From JALZKA01 sp963715405 (lineage in GTDB: Bacteria > Actinomycetota > Thermoleophilia > Solirubrobacterales > 70-9), in assembly GCA_963715405.1 (NCBI GenBank), contig OY970239.1, positions 1-64,000 on the forward strand: DNA of 64,000 bases, read 5' to 3'. Numbering within the stretch: the first letter of the stretch is position 1; each line of letters opens with the position of its first letter. The position numbers and the translations under genes were made by a program. Shown here one piece after another: positions 1 to 9,563 of this stretch. The notes beneath the pieces are model-generated. The model ran no database searches, was not told the origin of the DNA, and saw nothing but the letters and a program-made list of their open reading frames with translations.

Positions 1-3000
1 GCCGACGCCCTCCACGACGGCGCGAACGCCCGAGTTCCGGACCGCGAACCGCTCGCCCGCCCGGCCGCGGAAGAAGGCGCGGCCCGCGGTGGCGCCGTAG
101 AGCGCGACGTTGCCGATGATCACGTTCTCCTCAGCGACATAGGTCGCCGCGTCCGGCGGGCGCACCGACATGACGCCGCCCGAGAGTCCTTTGCCGACGT
201 AGTCGTTTGCCTCGCCCCGAAGGTCGATCGAGATCCCCGCCGCGAGCCAGGCTCCGAGGCTCTGCCCGGCCGAGCCGCGGAGGCGGAGCTTCACGGTCTC
301 CTCGGGGAGGCCCGCGGGGCCGTGCGTCGTGACGATCTCGTGAGAGAGCACGCCGCCGATCGCGCGGTGGCAGTTGAGGATGTCGCGCTCGATCTCGATC
401 GGGCGGCCCTCCCGGATGGCATCGCGCGCCTCATCGAGCAGGCCGAGCGGATCGAGCTCCTCGCGCGGCGGCACGTCGCCGGGGACGTGGTAGGTCGCCT
501 CGCCGGGCTCGGCGACGTCGGCGAGGAGGCCCGAGAGGTCAACGCCGTGGGCCTTCCAGTGGGTGATCGCGGGCCCCGCCTCGAGCTGGGTGACGCGGCC
601 GACGATCTCTGAGAGCGAGCGGACGCCGAGCCGAGCGAGCAGCTCGCGCACCTCCTCGGCGACGAGGTAGAGGTAGTTCACGACGTGCTCGGGCTTGCCG
701 GTGAAGCGACGGCGCAGCTCGGGATCCTGCGATGCGACCCCGACCGGGCAGGTGTTGAGGTGGCAGACGCGCATCATGATGCAGCCGGTGACGACGAGCG
801 GGGCGGTCGAGAACCCGTACTCGTCGGCGCCGAGGAGCGCCGCGACGAGCACGTCGCGCCCGGTGCGCATCTGGCCGTCGATCTGGAGGACGACCCGCGA
901 GCGCAAATCGTTCTCGAGCAGGGTCTGCTGGGTCTCGGCGAGGCCGATCTCCCACGGCACGCCGGCCGACTGGATCGAGGAGAGCGGCGAGGCGCCGGTG
1001 CCGCCGTCGTGGCCGGCGATCACCACGTGGTCCGCGCCCGCCTTGACGACGCCGGCCGCGACCGTTCCAACTCCCACCTCCGAGGCGAGCTTCACCGAGA
1101 CGGTCGCCTTGGGGTTCGAGGTGCGCAGGTCGTAGATCAGCTGCTTGAGATCCTCGATCGAGTAGATGTCGTGGTGGGGCGGGGGTGAGATCAGCTCGAC
1201 GCCTGGGGTCGAGTAGCGAAGCTGCGCGATGTACTCGTCGACCTTGTGGCCGGGCAGCTGGCCGCCCTCGCCGGGCTTCGCGCCCTGGGCGATCTTGATC
1301 TGGATCTGCGCGGCGTTCGCGAGGTAGTGGGCGGTCACTCCGAAACGGCCCGAGGCGACCTGCTTGATCGCCGAGCGGCGCCAGTCGCCGTTCTCATCGC
1401 GCTCGTAGCGGCGCGGATCCTCGCCGCCCTCGCCCGAGTTCGAGCGCCCGCCGATCCGGTTCATCGCGATCGCGAGCGTCTCGTGGGCCTCGGGCGAGAG
1501 CGCGCCCAGGCTCATCGCCCCCGTCGAGAAGCGCTTGGCGATCGACTTGATGTCCTCGACCTCGTCGAGGGGCACGGGCGGCCCGACCGGGTCCAGGTTG
1601 AGGAGGCCGCGGATCAGGCCGTGCTGGGCGTTCTCCTCGTTCACGCGTTGCGAGAAGACCGAGTAGTGGACCGAGCCGTCGCCGTTCCCGGTCGAGGCGC
1701 GCTGCAGGGTCGAGATCGTCTCGGGATCCCACATATGGCGCTCGCCGTCGCGCCGCCACGCGTACACGCCTCCCTGCGGGAGAATCTCCTCGTGTGCCGC
1801 CGGCAGGAGCGCCTGCTCGACGTGGCGCGCGCGCGAGAGGCCGTGCGCATGGGGCCACGCGCGGGCGTGGCGCTGCTGCGCCTCGTGTGCGAGCTGGGTG
1901 ATCGCGACGCCGCCGATCGAAGACGAGGTGCCCGTGAAGTGCTTATCCACGAGTCCCTTCTCGAGCCCGACGGCCTCGAAGATCTGTGCCGCGTTGTACG
2001 AGGAGATCGTCGAGATCCCCATCTTCGAGAGCACCTTGAGGAGGCCCGTCTCGAGGGCTTTTACGATCCGCTCGCGCGCGACTTCCGGCTCGATGTCGGG
2101 GATGTCGCCGCTCTCCGCGAGGGCCGCGACTGAGTCGAGCATGAGGTAGGGGTTGACGGCCGAGGCGCCGTAGCCGATCAGCGCCGCGACGTGGTGGACC
2201 TCGCGCGCCTCGCCGGTCTCGACGGCAAGCCCGGCGTGCACTCGGTCGCCGGTGCGAACGAGATGCTGGTGGACGGCGGACGTGGCGAGGAGCGACGGGA
2301 TTGCGGCGAGGCTCTCGCTCACCTCGCGGTCGGAGAGGACGATGATCGAGGCGCCGTCGCGAATCGCGGCCGAAGCCTTCTCGCAGAGGCGGTCGACAGC
2401 CCCTTCCATCGCGCCGTCGCCGTCGGCGATCGCGAAGGTCATGTCGAGGACGCGCGTCTCGAGTCCGCCCCACTTGAGCTCGCGCAGCACGCCCATCTCG
2501 TCGTTTTCGAGGACCGGCCGCTCGAGGAGGAGCTGCATCGCCGGGCGAGGCCCGTGCTCGAGCAGGTTCGACTCGGGGCCGAGCCCGGTGCGAAGGCTCA
2601 TCACGATGTGCTCGCGCACCGAGTCGATCGCCGGGTTCGTCACCTGGGCGAAGCGCTGCTTGAAGTAAGAGAAGAGGGTGGGGGCCTGCTCGGAGAACAT
2701 CGCGAGCGCCAGGTCGTTCCCCATCGAGCCGGTCGGCTCCTTGGCGTCGCGCGCCATCGGGGCGAGCAGGATCCTCAAGTCTTCCTGGGAGTAGCCGAAG
2801 GCGAGCTGGCGCAGACGCAGTTCGTCGCCGGTGAGCCGCGGCTGGAGCTCTGCGGTGCGCGGGATCTCGTCGAGGTGAACGGCGCGATCCTCGTCCCACT
2901 GGCCCCAGGGCGCGAGGTTCGCGACCACGTGCTCGGCTTCGCCCTCGTCAAGGACGCGGCCCTGCGCGAGGTCGATCGCGAACATCGAGCCAGGGCGAAG

Positions 3001-4215
3001 CCGCCCGCGGTATGCCACGTTCTCGTCGGGCACCTGGAACGCGCCCGCCTCGGACGAAACGGACACCCAGCCGTCATGGGTGATGAGCCAGCGGCCGGGG
3101 CGAAGCCCGTTGCGGTCGAGGGTGGCGCCCAGGAACGTGCCGTCGGTGAAGGTGATCGCAGCGGGCCCGTCCCACGGCTCGATCAGGCGCGAGTGGTAGT
3201 TGTAAAAGCCCTCGACGTCGGCCGGCACGCCGTCCCGGTTCTCGTGGGCCCGCGGGATCATCATCATCGCCGCGTGCGGCGGGGAGTGGCCCGCCAGGCA
3301 CAGGAGCTCGAAGACGTGGTCGAAGGCGAGCGAGTCCGAGGTGCCGGGGGTGACCAGCGGCAGGCAGCGCTTGAGTTCTGAGCCGAAGAGCTCGGACTCG
3401 AGGATGGCCTCGCGGGCCTGCATCCAGTTGACGTTTCCCTGAAGCGTGTTGATCTCGCCGTTGTGAGCCGACATCCGGTGCGGATGGGCGAGGCCCCAGC
3501 TCGGGAACGTGTTCGTCGAAAAGCGCGAGTGGACGATCGCGAGCGCCGACTTGAGCAGCGGGTCGCGCAGGTCTGCATAGAACTTCGATAGCTGGGGCGC
3601 GGTGAGCATTCCCTTGTAGACGATCGTGCGCGCCGAGAAGCTCGGGAAGGTGACCTCCGAGGTCTCAAGCTCGACGAGGCGGCGGATCACGAAGAGCTTT
3701 CGCTCGAAGGCGTCGGCGTCGGGCGTCTCGGGGCCACGGCCGATCATGAGCTGGCGGATCGTCGGCATCACTCCACGCGCGACATGGCCGCACTGCGATG
3801 GATCGGTGGGGACCTCGCGCCAGCCGAGCGGGACCTGGCCCTCGGCCGCGACCGTTTCTTCGATCAGCGTGCGAATCTCGGTGCGGCGGGATTCGTCGGC
3901 CGGGAGGAAGCACACGGCTATGGCCATCTCGCCGGGGGCCGGAACGTCATCGGCGGTGAGGCCGAACTCGGCCGCTTGCTCGCGGAAGAACTCGTGGGGA
4001 AGCTGGATCAGGATGCCCGCGCCGTCGCCGGTGTCCGCGTCGGCGCCGGCGGCTCCGCGGTGCTCGAGCAGGTCGAGAGTCGCGATCGCGCGCTCGATCA
4101 CCTCATGGATCGGCTCGCCGTCAAGGCGGGCGAGGCAGGCGACGCCACACCCATCGTGCTCGTGGGCAGGGTCGTAGAGACCGGCGGTCCGGGCCTCGGG
4201 AAGCTCCGGACTCAC
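1..4215 (-). CDS. gltB: glutamate synthase large subunit (partial, C-terminus off window)
   Basis: Large subunit of glutamate synthase (GOGAT), which makes two glutamates from glutamine and 2-oxoglutarate. I see 1405 codons from a GTG at 4215 to the window edge; the family is about 1500 residues, so roughly the last 100 are missing. Cys23 in the HDGCGVACLARL context would be the N-terminal nucleophile of the glutaminase domain after a 22-residue propeptide. The FMN/synthase domain is marked by the sequence GVELISPPPHHD and by the 3Fe-4S motif C-x5-C-x4-C (Cys1145, Cys1151, Cys1156). A TAGAAT hexamer at 4248-4243 is a possible -10 box. The gene is divergent from the SRPBCC gene at 4297. The identification is secure; whether gltD lies downstream cannot be seen. 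Confidence 0.96.
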   Translation of the reverse strand, partial: MSPELPEARTAGLYDPAHEHDGCGVACLARLDGEPIHEVIERAIATLDLLEHRGAAGADADTGDGAGILIQLPHEFFREQAAEFGLTADDVPAPGEMAIAVCFLPADESRRTEIRTLIEETVAAEGQVPLGWREVPTDPSQCGHVARGVMPTIRQLMIGRGPETPDADAFERKLFVIRRLVELETSEVTFPSFSARTIVYKGMLTAPQLSKFYADLRDPLLKSALAIVHSRFSTNTFPSWGLAHPHRMSAHNGEINTLQGNVNWMQAREAILESELFGSELKRCLPLVTPGTSDSLAFDHVFELLCLAGHSPPHAAMMMIPRAHENRDGVPADVEGFYNYHSRLIEPWDGPAAITFTDGTFLGATLDRNGLRPGRWLITHDGWVSVSSEAGAFQVPDENVAYRGRLRPGSMFAIDLAQGRVLDEGEAEHVVANLAPWGQWDEDRAVHLDEIPRTAELQPRLTGDELRLRQLAFGYSQEDLRILLAPMARDAKEPTGSMGNDLALAMFSEQAPTLFSYFKQRFAQVTNPAIDSVREHIVMSLRTGLGPESNLLEHGPRPAMQLLLERPVLENDEMGVLRELKWGGLETRVLDMTFAIADGDGAMEGAVDRLCEKASAAIRDGASIIVLSDREVSESLAAIPSLLATSAVHQHLVRTGDRVHAGLAVETGEAREVHHVAALIGYGASAVNPYLMLDSVAALAESGDIPDIEPEVARERIVKALETGLLKVLSKMGISTISSYNAAQIFEAVGLEKGLVDKHFTGTSSSIGGVAITQLAHEAQQRHARAWPHAHGLSRARHVEQALLPAAHEEILPQGGVYAWRRDGERHMWDPETISTLQRASTGNGDGSVHYSVFSQRVNEENAQHGLIRGLLNLDPVGPPVPLDEVEDIKSIAKRFSTGAMSLGALSPEAHETLAIAMNRIGGRSNSGEGGEDPRRYERDENGDWRRSAIKQVASGRFGVTAHYLANAAQIQIKIAQGAKPGEGGQLPGHKVDEYIAQLRYSTPGVELISPPPHHDIYSIEDLKQLIYDLRTSNPKATVSVKLASEVGVGTVAAGVVKAGADHVVIAGHDGGTGASPLSSIQSAGVPWEIGLAETQQTLLENDLRSRVVLQIDGQMRTGRDVLVAALLGADEYGFSTAPLVVTGCIMMRVCHLNTCPVGVASQDPELRRRFTGKPEHVVNYLYLVAEEVRELLARLGVRSLSEIVGRVTQLEAGPAITHWKAHGVDLSGLLADVAEPGEATYHVPGDVPPREELDPLGLLDEARDAIREGRPIEIERDILNCHRAIGGVLSHEIVTTHGPAGLPEETVKLRLRGSAGQSLGAWLAAGISIDLRGEANDYVGKGLSGGVMSVRPPDAATYVAEENVIIGNVALYGATAGRAFFRGRAGERFAVRNSGVRAVVEGVG

Positions 4216-4255
4216 CGTGGGCGGGCGGCGGTCCACACAGAAATTCTAGATCAAC

Positions 4256-4286
4256 TTGACCTTCGTTATGGGTACTCGGACATACT
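4256..4286 (+). promoter_or_regulatory. candidate promoter of the SRPBCC gene
   Basis: TTGACC (4256-4261) is followed after 19 nt by CATACT (4281-4286), with the GTG start at 4297. Transcription would begin only a few bases before the start codon. The 19-nt spacing is long, so this is a weak call. Confidence 0.35.
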
Positions 4287-4296
4287 CAGGCGCGAA

Positions 4297-4740
4297 GTGG
4301 CTGCAGTTAACGAATCGATTGAGATCGCGGCGCCGCCCGCCGATGTGTGGGCGGTGATCATGGACCCGCACCGCCTGGGCGACTGGGTCACCGCCCATCG
4401 CAAGGTCTACGACGCGCCCGAAGGCGAGCTTTCCGAGGGTGACTCGTTCAAGCAGAAGCTCCGCGTCGTCGGACCGAGCTTCAAGGTGAAGTGGACCATC
4501 GCGGAGGCCTCTGAGCCCAACCTCGCCGTCTGGGAGGGCAAGGGGCCCGGAGGCTCTTCGGCGGATGTGCGCTACGAGCTTTCCGAGACGAGCGACGGCG
4601 GCACGCGCTTCGACTACTGCAACGACTTCGAGCTTCCCGGCGGCCCGCTCTCGATGCCGGCGAAGAGCATCGCCGGCGCGCCCGCAACGAAGCAGGCCCG
4701 CAAGACCCTCCAGAACCTGAAGACGCTGCTCGAAAGCTGA
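4297..4740 (+). CDS. SRPBCC (START/polyketide cyclase-like) family protein
   Basis: 147 residues from GTG 4297 (VAAVNESIEIAAPPADVWAVI). The opening pattern, a short strand ending in an APxxVW motif, then DPHRLGDWV and a long C-terminal helix (KQARKTLQNLKTLLES), is typical of the SRPBCC fold, a helix-grip domain with a hydrophobic ligand cavity. The substrate cannot be deduced. The open frame continues upstream into the antisense of gltB, but that part is arginine/glycine-rich shadow; GTG 4297 fits the domain boundary and the upstream promoter-like signal. Divergent from gltB, convergent with ymdB. A second SRPBCC gene lies at 62044. Confidence 0.8.
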   Translation: MAAVNESIEIAAPPADVWAVIMDPHRLGDWVTAHRKVYDAPEGELSEGDSFKQKLRVVGPSFKVKWTIAEASEPNLAVWEGKGPGGSSADVRYELSETSDGGTRFDYCNDFELPGGPLSMPAKSIAGAPATKQARKTLQNLKTLLES

Positions 4741-4744
4741 CCTC

Positions 4745-5527
4745 TCAGTCGCCCGGGACGGGTTCGAGGATCTGCGTGATCGAGTCGGCGAGGCCGCGCT
4801 CGTTCACCTCGACCAGGACCGCGTTCACCCAGACGTCCTCGTCCGCCGTCTCGAACCTCTGAGGTAGGTGGGTCCGGAAGCCCTCGAGGGCCTGCTCGTA
4901 CTTCACCCCGAGGACGCTCGTTCGCGAGGCGGTCATCCCGACGTCAGAGATATATGCGGTGCCCTGCGGCAGGACGCGCGCGTCGGCCGTTGGGACGTGG
5001 GTATGCGTGCCGAGGACCGCGGCGGCGCGCCCGTCGAGGTGCCAGCCCATCGCCACCTTCTCCGACGTCACCTCGGCGTGGAAGTCGACGACGAAGGCGT
5101 CGGCCTGACCATCGAGGCGGTCGAGGAGCGCGTCGGCCTCGGCGAAGGGCGAGCGAGCGGCCTGGAGCTGGAGCATGCCGATCAGGTTGATCACGCACAC
5201 GCGCATGCCGGCCGCCTCGACGATCACATGCCCGCGACCCGGCGCCGACGCCATGAAGTTGGCGGGCCGGATCACGCGCTCGGCCTCGTCGAGGTAGGCG
5301 TAGGCCTCCTTGCGCCGGTAAGTGTGGTTTCCGAGCGTGATCACGTCGAAGCCCATCTCGAAGAGGTCGCGCCCCGTCCGGTCCGTGATGCCGAGCCCGC
5401 CGGCCGAGTTCTCGCCGTTCACGATCGAGAGGTCCGGCGCGTGCCGCTCGATGAGGCCGGGCATGGCCTCGCGAAGCCCCTTGCGCCCCGGGCTGCCCAC
5501 CACGTCGCCGACGAACAGGAGCTTCAC
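4745..5527 (-). CDS. ymdB: TIGR00282/YmdB-family metallophosphoesterase
   Basis: 260 residues, GTG start at 5527. Dinuclear-metal phosphoesterase motifs appear in order: FVGDVVGSPGR, NGENSAGG, GNHTY, DFHAE and GTHTHVPTAD. This matches the YmdB family (about 260 residues), whose members are 2',3'-cyclic-nucleotide 2'-phosphodiesterases linked to RNA turnover. A TAGCCT hexamer lies 7 nt before the GTG (5540-5535, minus strand), with no Shine-Dalgarno sequence, which suggests a leaderless message. A REP-like repeat sits directly upstream at 5550. Confidence 0.9.
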   Translation of the reverse strand: MKLLFVGDVVGSPGRKGLREAMPGLIERHAPDLSIVNGENSAGGLGITDRTGRDLFEMGFDVITLGNHTYRRKEAYAYLDEAERVIRPANFMASAPGRGHVIVEAAGMRVCVINLIGMLQLQAARSPFAEADALLDRLDGQADAFVVDFHAEVTSEKVAMGWHLDGRAAAVLGTHTHVPTADARVLPQGTAYISDVGMTASRTSVLGVKYEQALEGFRTHLPQRFETADEDVWVNAVLVEVNERGLADSITQILEPVPGD

Positions 5528-5549
5528 GGCGCCGAGGCTATCCCGCCCC

Positions 5550-5577
5550 GTGCCAGGTACCTAACCGAACGCTCACA
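5550..5577 (+). repeat. REP-like element, copy A (forward)
   Basis: Head GTGCCAGGTACC followed by tail TAACCGAACGCTCACA. It lies between the start of ymdB and the end of the next minus-strand gene (5579). It matches the other dispersed copies in this window in both head and tail. Confidence 0.8.
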
Positions 5578-5578
5578 A

Positions 5579-6052
5579 TCAGATCTTCGGGTTCGTATAG
5601 CCCGGCCTGGGGCCGCGCTTCTCGACGCGCGCGGTCCAGCGGCCGTCGTCGGGCTCGCCGGCGAGCGCCCTGGTCGCGCGAAACGCGAAGTCACTCACCT
5701 TCTCGAGGGGCGTGTCCTTGGGAAGCCGCCAACCGAGGACCCAGCCGACGTCGGCCATGAGGATCCAGCCCGCCGGAGTAGTGACCCCGCGCTCAGCCAG
5801 ATCGGGATAGACCGCCTTTCCGGGCTCAACCCCGGTGACGTTGAGGATGAGATTCATCGCGTCGGGATCACCGTCGCCGACGTTCACCTCGATCTTCACG
5901 TCGGGCTCGCCGCTCGCCGGCTCGACCACGAGCCAGCGCTTGGTGCCGCCCATGCGCTCGAAGCGGCCCGGCTCGGCGGTGATCTGGTCGAAGAGCACGC
6001 CGGCCAGGTGCACGTCCGAGCGCGTGAACTCAATGCGTCGCTTGGCCACCAC
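5579..6052 (-). CDS. conserved hypothetical protein
   Basis: 157 residues, possibly starting at either of two adjacent GTG codons (6052 or 6049). I do not recognise the family. The sequence is soluble and mixed in character, with a central segment VGDGDPDAMNLILNVTGVEPGKAVYPDLAERG and a tryptophan-rich stretch (GWILMADVGWVLGWRLP). No signal peptide, membrane segment or metal motif is visible. GC3 and composition fit the neighbours, so it is probably a real gene. It is followed by REP copy A and then ymdB on the same strand. Confidence 0.6.
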   Translation of the reverse strand: MVAKRRIEFTRSDVHLAGVLFDQITAEPGRFERMGGTKRWLVVEPASGEPDVKIEVNVGDGDPDAMNLILNVTGVEPGKAVYPDLAERGVTTPAGWILMADVGWVLGWRLPKDTPLEKVSDFAFRATRALAGEPDDGRWTARVEKRGPRPGYTNPKI

Positions 6053-6129
6053 TCAAGCAAAGCAGGGCGGACGAATGTGCGATGCGCAACGAGTCAAGGT
6101 ACGGCCCCGCGCCGCCGATCCAGAGAGAG

Positions 6130-6375
6130 ATGGCAGGAGGTGTCACATCCGAGGATTCGCCGGACGGGCGCTGCTCGCACTGCTTGCGTCCCGTTCCGGC
6201 TGACCTCGGTGTGGAGAACTCGGCCGGAGACGTGCTTTGCGGAGCCTGTTACTTCGTGCTTTGGGGACCGAAGTCGCGAAGCCGATCGAGCGAGCGCGTT
6301 GAGGCGAGCCGACCGGAGCCAAGGCGCGAGCCAAAGGGCGCGCCAATCTGGATACCGGGCCCCACCGGGCTCTGA
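6130..6375 (+). CDS. small zinc-ribbon-like protein
   Basis: 81 residues from ATG 6130, chosen because GAGAGAG just upstream can serve as ribosome binding site. Two CxxC pairs (CSHC and CGAC) separated by about 20 residues form a probable zinc knuckle: RCSHCLRPVP..DVLCGACYFVLWGPK. The C-terminal third is rich in R, S, E and P and looks disordered. The same frame is open further upstream to 6082. Function unknown; it precedes an ABC exporter. Confidence 0.5.
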   Translation: MAGGVTSEDSPDGRCSHCLRPVPADLGVENSAGDVLCGACYFVLWGPKSRSRSSERVEASRPEPRREPKGAPIWIPGPTGL

Positions 6376-6413
6376 CCGTCTCCTCGCCGGGAACCCTCTA
6401 GCGTTCGCGGGCC

Positions 6414-7139
6414 ATGAGTGGCCCAGCGCAAGCGCCGGCGAAGGCCGTGATCGAGGTCGTGGGCCTCGGGTATGCCTTTGGGGACAGGGCCGCGCTCCGG
6501 GACATCTCGTTCTCGGCGGCGCCCGGCGAGCTTCTCGCTGTGATCGGGCCGAACGGCGCGGGCAAGACGACGCTGCTTTCGATCCTCGCCGGCATCCGCG
6601 ATCCGGACTCGGGGTCGGTTTCGGTTCCCGGCAAGGTGGGATGGGTCCCGCAGCAGGCGGCTCTCTACCGGCGCCTCACGGTCGAGGAGAACCTGCGCCT
6701 CTTCGCCCGCCTCGAAGGATGCGCGGACGTCGGCGACGCGGTCGAGCGCATGCTCGAACAGACCGGACTTCGGGAGCGGCGCTCAGATCAGATCGGGACG
6801 CTCTCGGGCGGTAACCAGCAGCGGGTCAACATCGCGATCGGCCTGCTCTCCCAGCCCGCGGTGTTGCTCCTCGACGAGCCGTCCACGGGTCTCGACCCGC
6901 GCCAGCGCGAGCGGCTCTGGGAGTTCGTGAACGGCCTTGCTGACGAGGGGACGGCCGTGATCTACACGACCCATCACCTGGTCGAGGCCGAGCGGTACGG
7001 AAACCGGCTGCTGGTCCTCGCCGATGGCGAGGACGTGTTCCACGGGACGTCCGCCGAGCTTCACGCCGCTGTGCCCGATGCTGGCGGCCTGGATTTCGAG
7101 GCGGCCTTCGTCGCGTTCCTTCGCGAGCGAGGCCACTGA
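6414..7139 (+). CDS. ABC transporter ATP-binding protein
   Basis: 241-residue ATPase subunit of an ABC-2 type exporter. Walker A GPNGAGKT is at residues 45-52, signature LSGGN at 130-134, Walker B VLLLDEP at 150-156, and the switch histidine in the IYTTHHLVEAE segment. The order and length fit drug/lipid exporter ATPases of the CcmA/DrrA type. TAGCGT (6399-6404) lies 9 nt before the ATG. The permease gene starts 3 nt after the stop, so the two are co-transcribed. Confidence 0.93.
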   Translation: MSGPAQAPAKAVIEVVGLGYAFGDRAALRDISFSAAPGELLAVIGPNGAGKTTLLSILAGIRDPDSGSVSVPGKVGWVPQQAALYRRLTVEENLRLFARLEGCADVGDAVERMLEQTGLRERRSDQIGTLSGGNQQRVNIAIGLLSQPAVLLLDEPSTGLDPRQRERLWEFVNGLADEGTAVIYTTHHLVEAERYGNRLLVLADGEDVFHGTSAELHAAVPDAGGLDFEAAFVAFLRERGH

Positions 7140-7142
7140 TAC

Positions 7143-8501
7143 ATGCGCTGGCTTCTCCTCAAGGACCTTCAGATCCTCAAGCGCTCGCCGCTCGTCGCTG
7201 CACTCCTTGTGGCCTACCCGGTCGTAATCGGCATCCTCATCGGCTTCGCTCTCTCCGGCGATGAGGGAAAGCCCCGGGTCGCGTTCCTCAACGAGGTCGA
7301 AGAAGACGAGAGCTTCAGCCTCGGTGACGAAGAGGGCGAGTTCGGCGCTGAGCAGGCCCGCGAGCAGCTTTGCGATCGCGTGGAGTGCGTTGACGTCTCC
7401 TCCCGCGCCGAGGCCGAGGAGCTGGTCCGCGACGGTGACGTGCTCGGCGCGCTGATCCTGCCCCCTGACCTCCTCGATCGCCTGCGTTCCCTGACGAGCC
7501 TCAACCCCGAGCAGCCCGTGGTGGACGTGCTCGTAAACGAAGAGGATCCGGTCAAGGCTCAGCTCGTGGACGACCGGATCTCGGCGCTGATCACCGAGGC
7601 GAACCTGATCCTCTCGCAGAGGATCTCCGAGCAGGCGGCGGGCTACATCGACCTCTTGATCGAAGGGGGGACGTTCAGCATCCCCTTCCTCGAAGACTCG
7701 ATCGAGATCCTTGGCTTGACTGCCGCGGGCGAGATCCTCGCGGCCATCGAGAGCGACCTGCCTCCCGGCCCCGATCGCGAGGCGGTCGGGCGAGTCATCG
7801 AGTTCGCCGAGACCGCGGAGGACAACCTCGAGTTCGCACTGCCGCTCCTGGGCGCGGTCGCCACGCCGATCACAATCGAAAAGGAAGTGGTCTCCGGCGG
7901 CTCGACGTCGCTCGACGCGTTCGCCATCGCGATCGCCGCGACGGTCACGCTGATGTTCGTGACCGTGCTGCTCGTCGCCGGCTCGCTCGCGCTCGAGCGT
8001 GAGGAGAACGCGTTCACCCGCATCACCCGAAGCTCAGTCGGGCCCGGCGGGCTCCTTGCCGAGAAGCTTGCGCTGGGGATGGTCGCGTCGATCACGGTGA
8101 CCCTCGTGATGCTGGGCGTCCTGACGCCGTTCGTCTCGATCGCGTGGGAGCGGATAGGGCTGATCGCGCTCGCGATCCTGGGCGGCGGGGCAGCCTTCGC
8201 CGCCTTTGGCGCTGCGATCGGCTCGGCAGCGCGCGAGGTCAGGGCCAGCTCGCTCCTGGCGTTCATGATCTCGCTGCCGGTCGCCTTTCTCTCCCTCGTC
8301 CCTTCGGGCACGGTGAGCGGCGGCGTCTACAACGCGATCGAGATCTTCCGCGCGCTGTTCCCGTTCGACCCCTCGCTTGACGCGATGACCGCGGCGCTCG
8401 ACGCGTCGGCACCCGGGATCGGGGTACCGCTCCTCCACCTGGCGGCGATCGTGGCGGGCTACACACTGCTCGCGCGGCTTGCGCTCCGCCGATTTGCATG
8501 A
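7143..8501 (+). CDS. ABC-2 type transporter permease
   Basis: 452 residues. One N-terminal membrane segment (about residues 15-38) is followed by a roughly 200-residue acidic extracellular domain and then five or six C-terminal membrane segments (about 260-450). This is the usual arrangement of ABC-2 permeases of the YhgE/DrrB kind. It is paired with the ATPase gene immediately upstream. The substrate is not evident. The gene ends 11 nt before REP copy B. Confidence 0.88.
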   Translation: MRWLLLKDLQILKRSPLVAALLVAYPVVIGILIGFALSGDEGKPRVAFLNEVEEDESFSLGDEEGEFGAEQAREQLCDRVECVDVSSRAEAEELVRDGDVLGALILPPDLLDRLRSLTSLNPEQPVVDVLVNEEDPVKAQLVDDRISALITEANLILSQRISEQAAGYIDLLIEGGTFSIPFLEDSIEILGLTAAGEILAAIESDLPPGPDREAVGRVIEFAETAEDNLEFALPLLGAVATPITIEKEVVSGGSTSLDAFAIAIAATVTLMFVTVLLVAGSLALEREENAFTRITRSSVGPGGLLAEKLALGMVASITVTLVMLGVLTPFVSIAWERIGLIALAILGGGAAFAAFGAAIGSAAREVRASSLLAFMISLPVAFLSLVPSGTVSGGVYNAIEIFRALFPFDPSLDAMTAALDASAPGIGVPLLHLAAIVAGYTLLARLALRRFA

Positions 8502-8512
8502 GCGTTTCGCAA

Positions 8513-8542
8513 GGTGCCAGGTACCTCACACGTTGCTCACAC
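8513..8542 (+). repeat. REP-like element, copy B (forward)
   Basis: Head GGTGCCAGGTACC with tail TCACACGTTGCTCACAC, located between the ABC permease stop and the start of the DUF6929-like gene. Confidence 0.85.
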
Positions 8543-8567
8543 TCGCCGAGCGGGTAGAAGACCTCTG

Positions 8568-9553
8568 ATGCGCGAGGAAAGCTCGAAGCCCGAGGACCTG
8601 CCGCCGCTCGAGCTCACGACGCTTCGCGAGCTCGACCTCGCCGAGGCGACCGCCGAGGGCCGGGACCCGCACATGGGCGCCGCCTCCGGAGTCGTTCGCC
8701 GCGGCGACTTCGCCTACGTCATCGCCGACGACGAGCTCGCCCTCGGCGTCTTTCGCGTCTCGGGCTCGGACCCAGGCGAGGCGCGGCCTGTCCTGCCAGG
8801 CTCGCTGCCGGACGATGAGTCCGAGCGCAAGGGGGCGAAGCCGGACCTCGAGGCGCTCACGGCACTGCCGCCGTTCGAGGACACGCCCTACGGGGGCCTC
8901 CTCGGCCTTGGCTCGGGCTCGGACTCCGAAGGAAACCGGGACCGCGGGTTCTTCTGGGCGCTTCGCCGCCGACGGATCGCTGGAAGGCGAGCCGAAGGTG
9001 ATCGACCTCTCGCCGCTCTACGAGATGCTCCGCTCGAAGCTCGGCGACCTGAACGTCGAGGGCGCTGCCGTTCTCGGCGACGAGCTTTGGCTCTTTCACC
9101 GCGGCAACGAAGGCGAGGCGGGAAACGTGGTCGCCGAGATCGCCCTCCACGACCTCGCCGGGTCGCTCACCGGCGACCTCGACATCGACGTCGAGGAGCT
9201 GAAGGAGCTACGCGAGTACGACCTCGGCGAGATGGACGGGGTCGAGCTCTGCTTCTCGGATGCGACCGCGCTGTCGGAGGACCTCGTGTGCTTTACGGCC
9301 TCGGCCGAGGGAGACGAGGACGGCGACATCCGCGGCTCGGTCGTCGGCACGATCTCCCGGGACGGCGAGGTGCAGGCGCCTGCGGACGATCGATCGCAAG
9401 TGGAAGGTCGAGGGGGTCCATGCCGCGGTCGATACCGGCGTGATCGACTTCGTTTTCGTGTGCGACCAGGACGCCGAAGAGGTCGCCTCGCCGCTCTTGA
9501 CGGCTTCGATGCCGCTCGAGCCCGGAATCGAGCAGGCTGACTCTCCGTCCTAG
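8568..9553 (+). pseudogene. DUF6929-like protein, two frame disruptions
   Basis: Three overlapping frames join into one protein of about 327 residues: MREESSKPEDLPPLEL..GFFWAL, then AADGSLEGEPKVIDLSPLYEML..GEVQA, then LRTIDRKWKVEGVHAAVD..LEPG. Removing one T at 8962/8963 and one C at 9379/9380 restores a continuous frame. The content (LNVEGAAVLGDELWLFHRGN, WKVEGVHA) resembles the DUF6929 beta-propeller-like family; this family assignment is from memory. The rest of the gene keeps strong coding character, so either a very recent pseudogene or base errors in the assembly. The final TAG overlaps the TAGAAT box of hemB. Confidence 0.6.
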
Positions 9554-9563
9554 AATCCCGTTC

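Noticed and set aside
4868..6814. 648-codon open frame on the plus strand
   Set aside because: It is antisense to ymdB and the next gene and passes through an intergenic stretch into the ABC ATPase; composition is R/G/A/E-rich with no domain, as expected for a GC-rich shadow.
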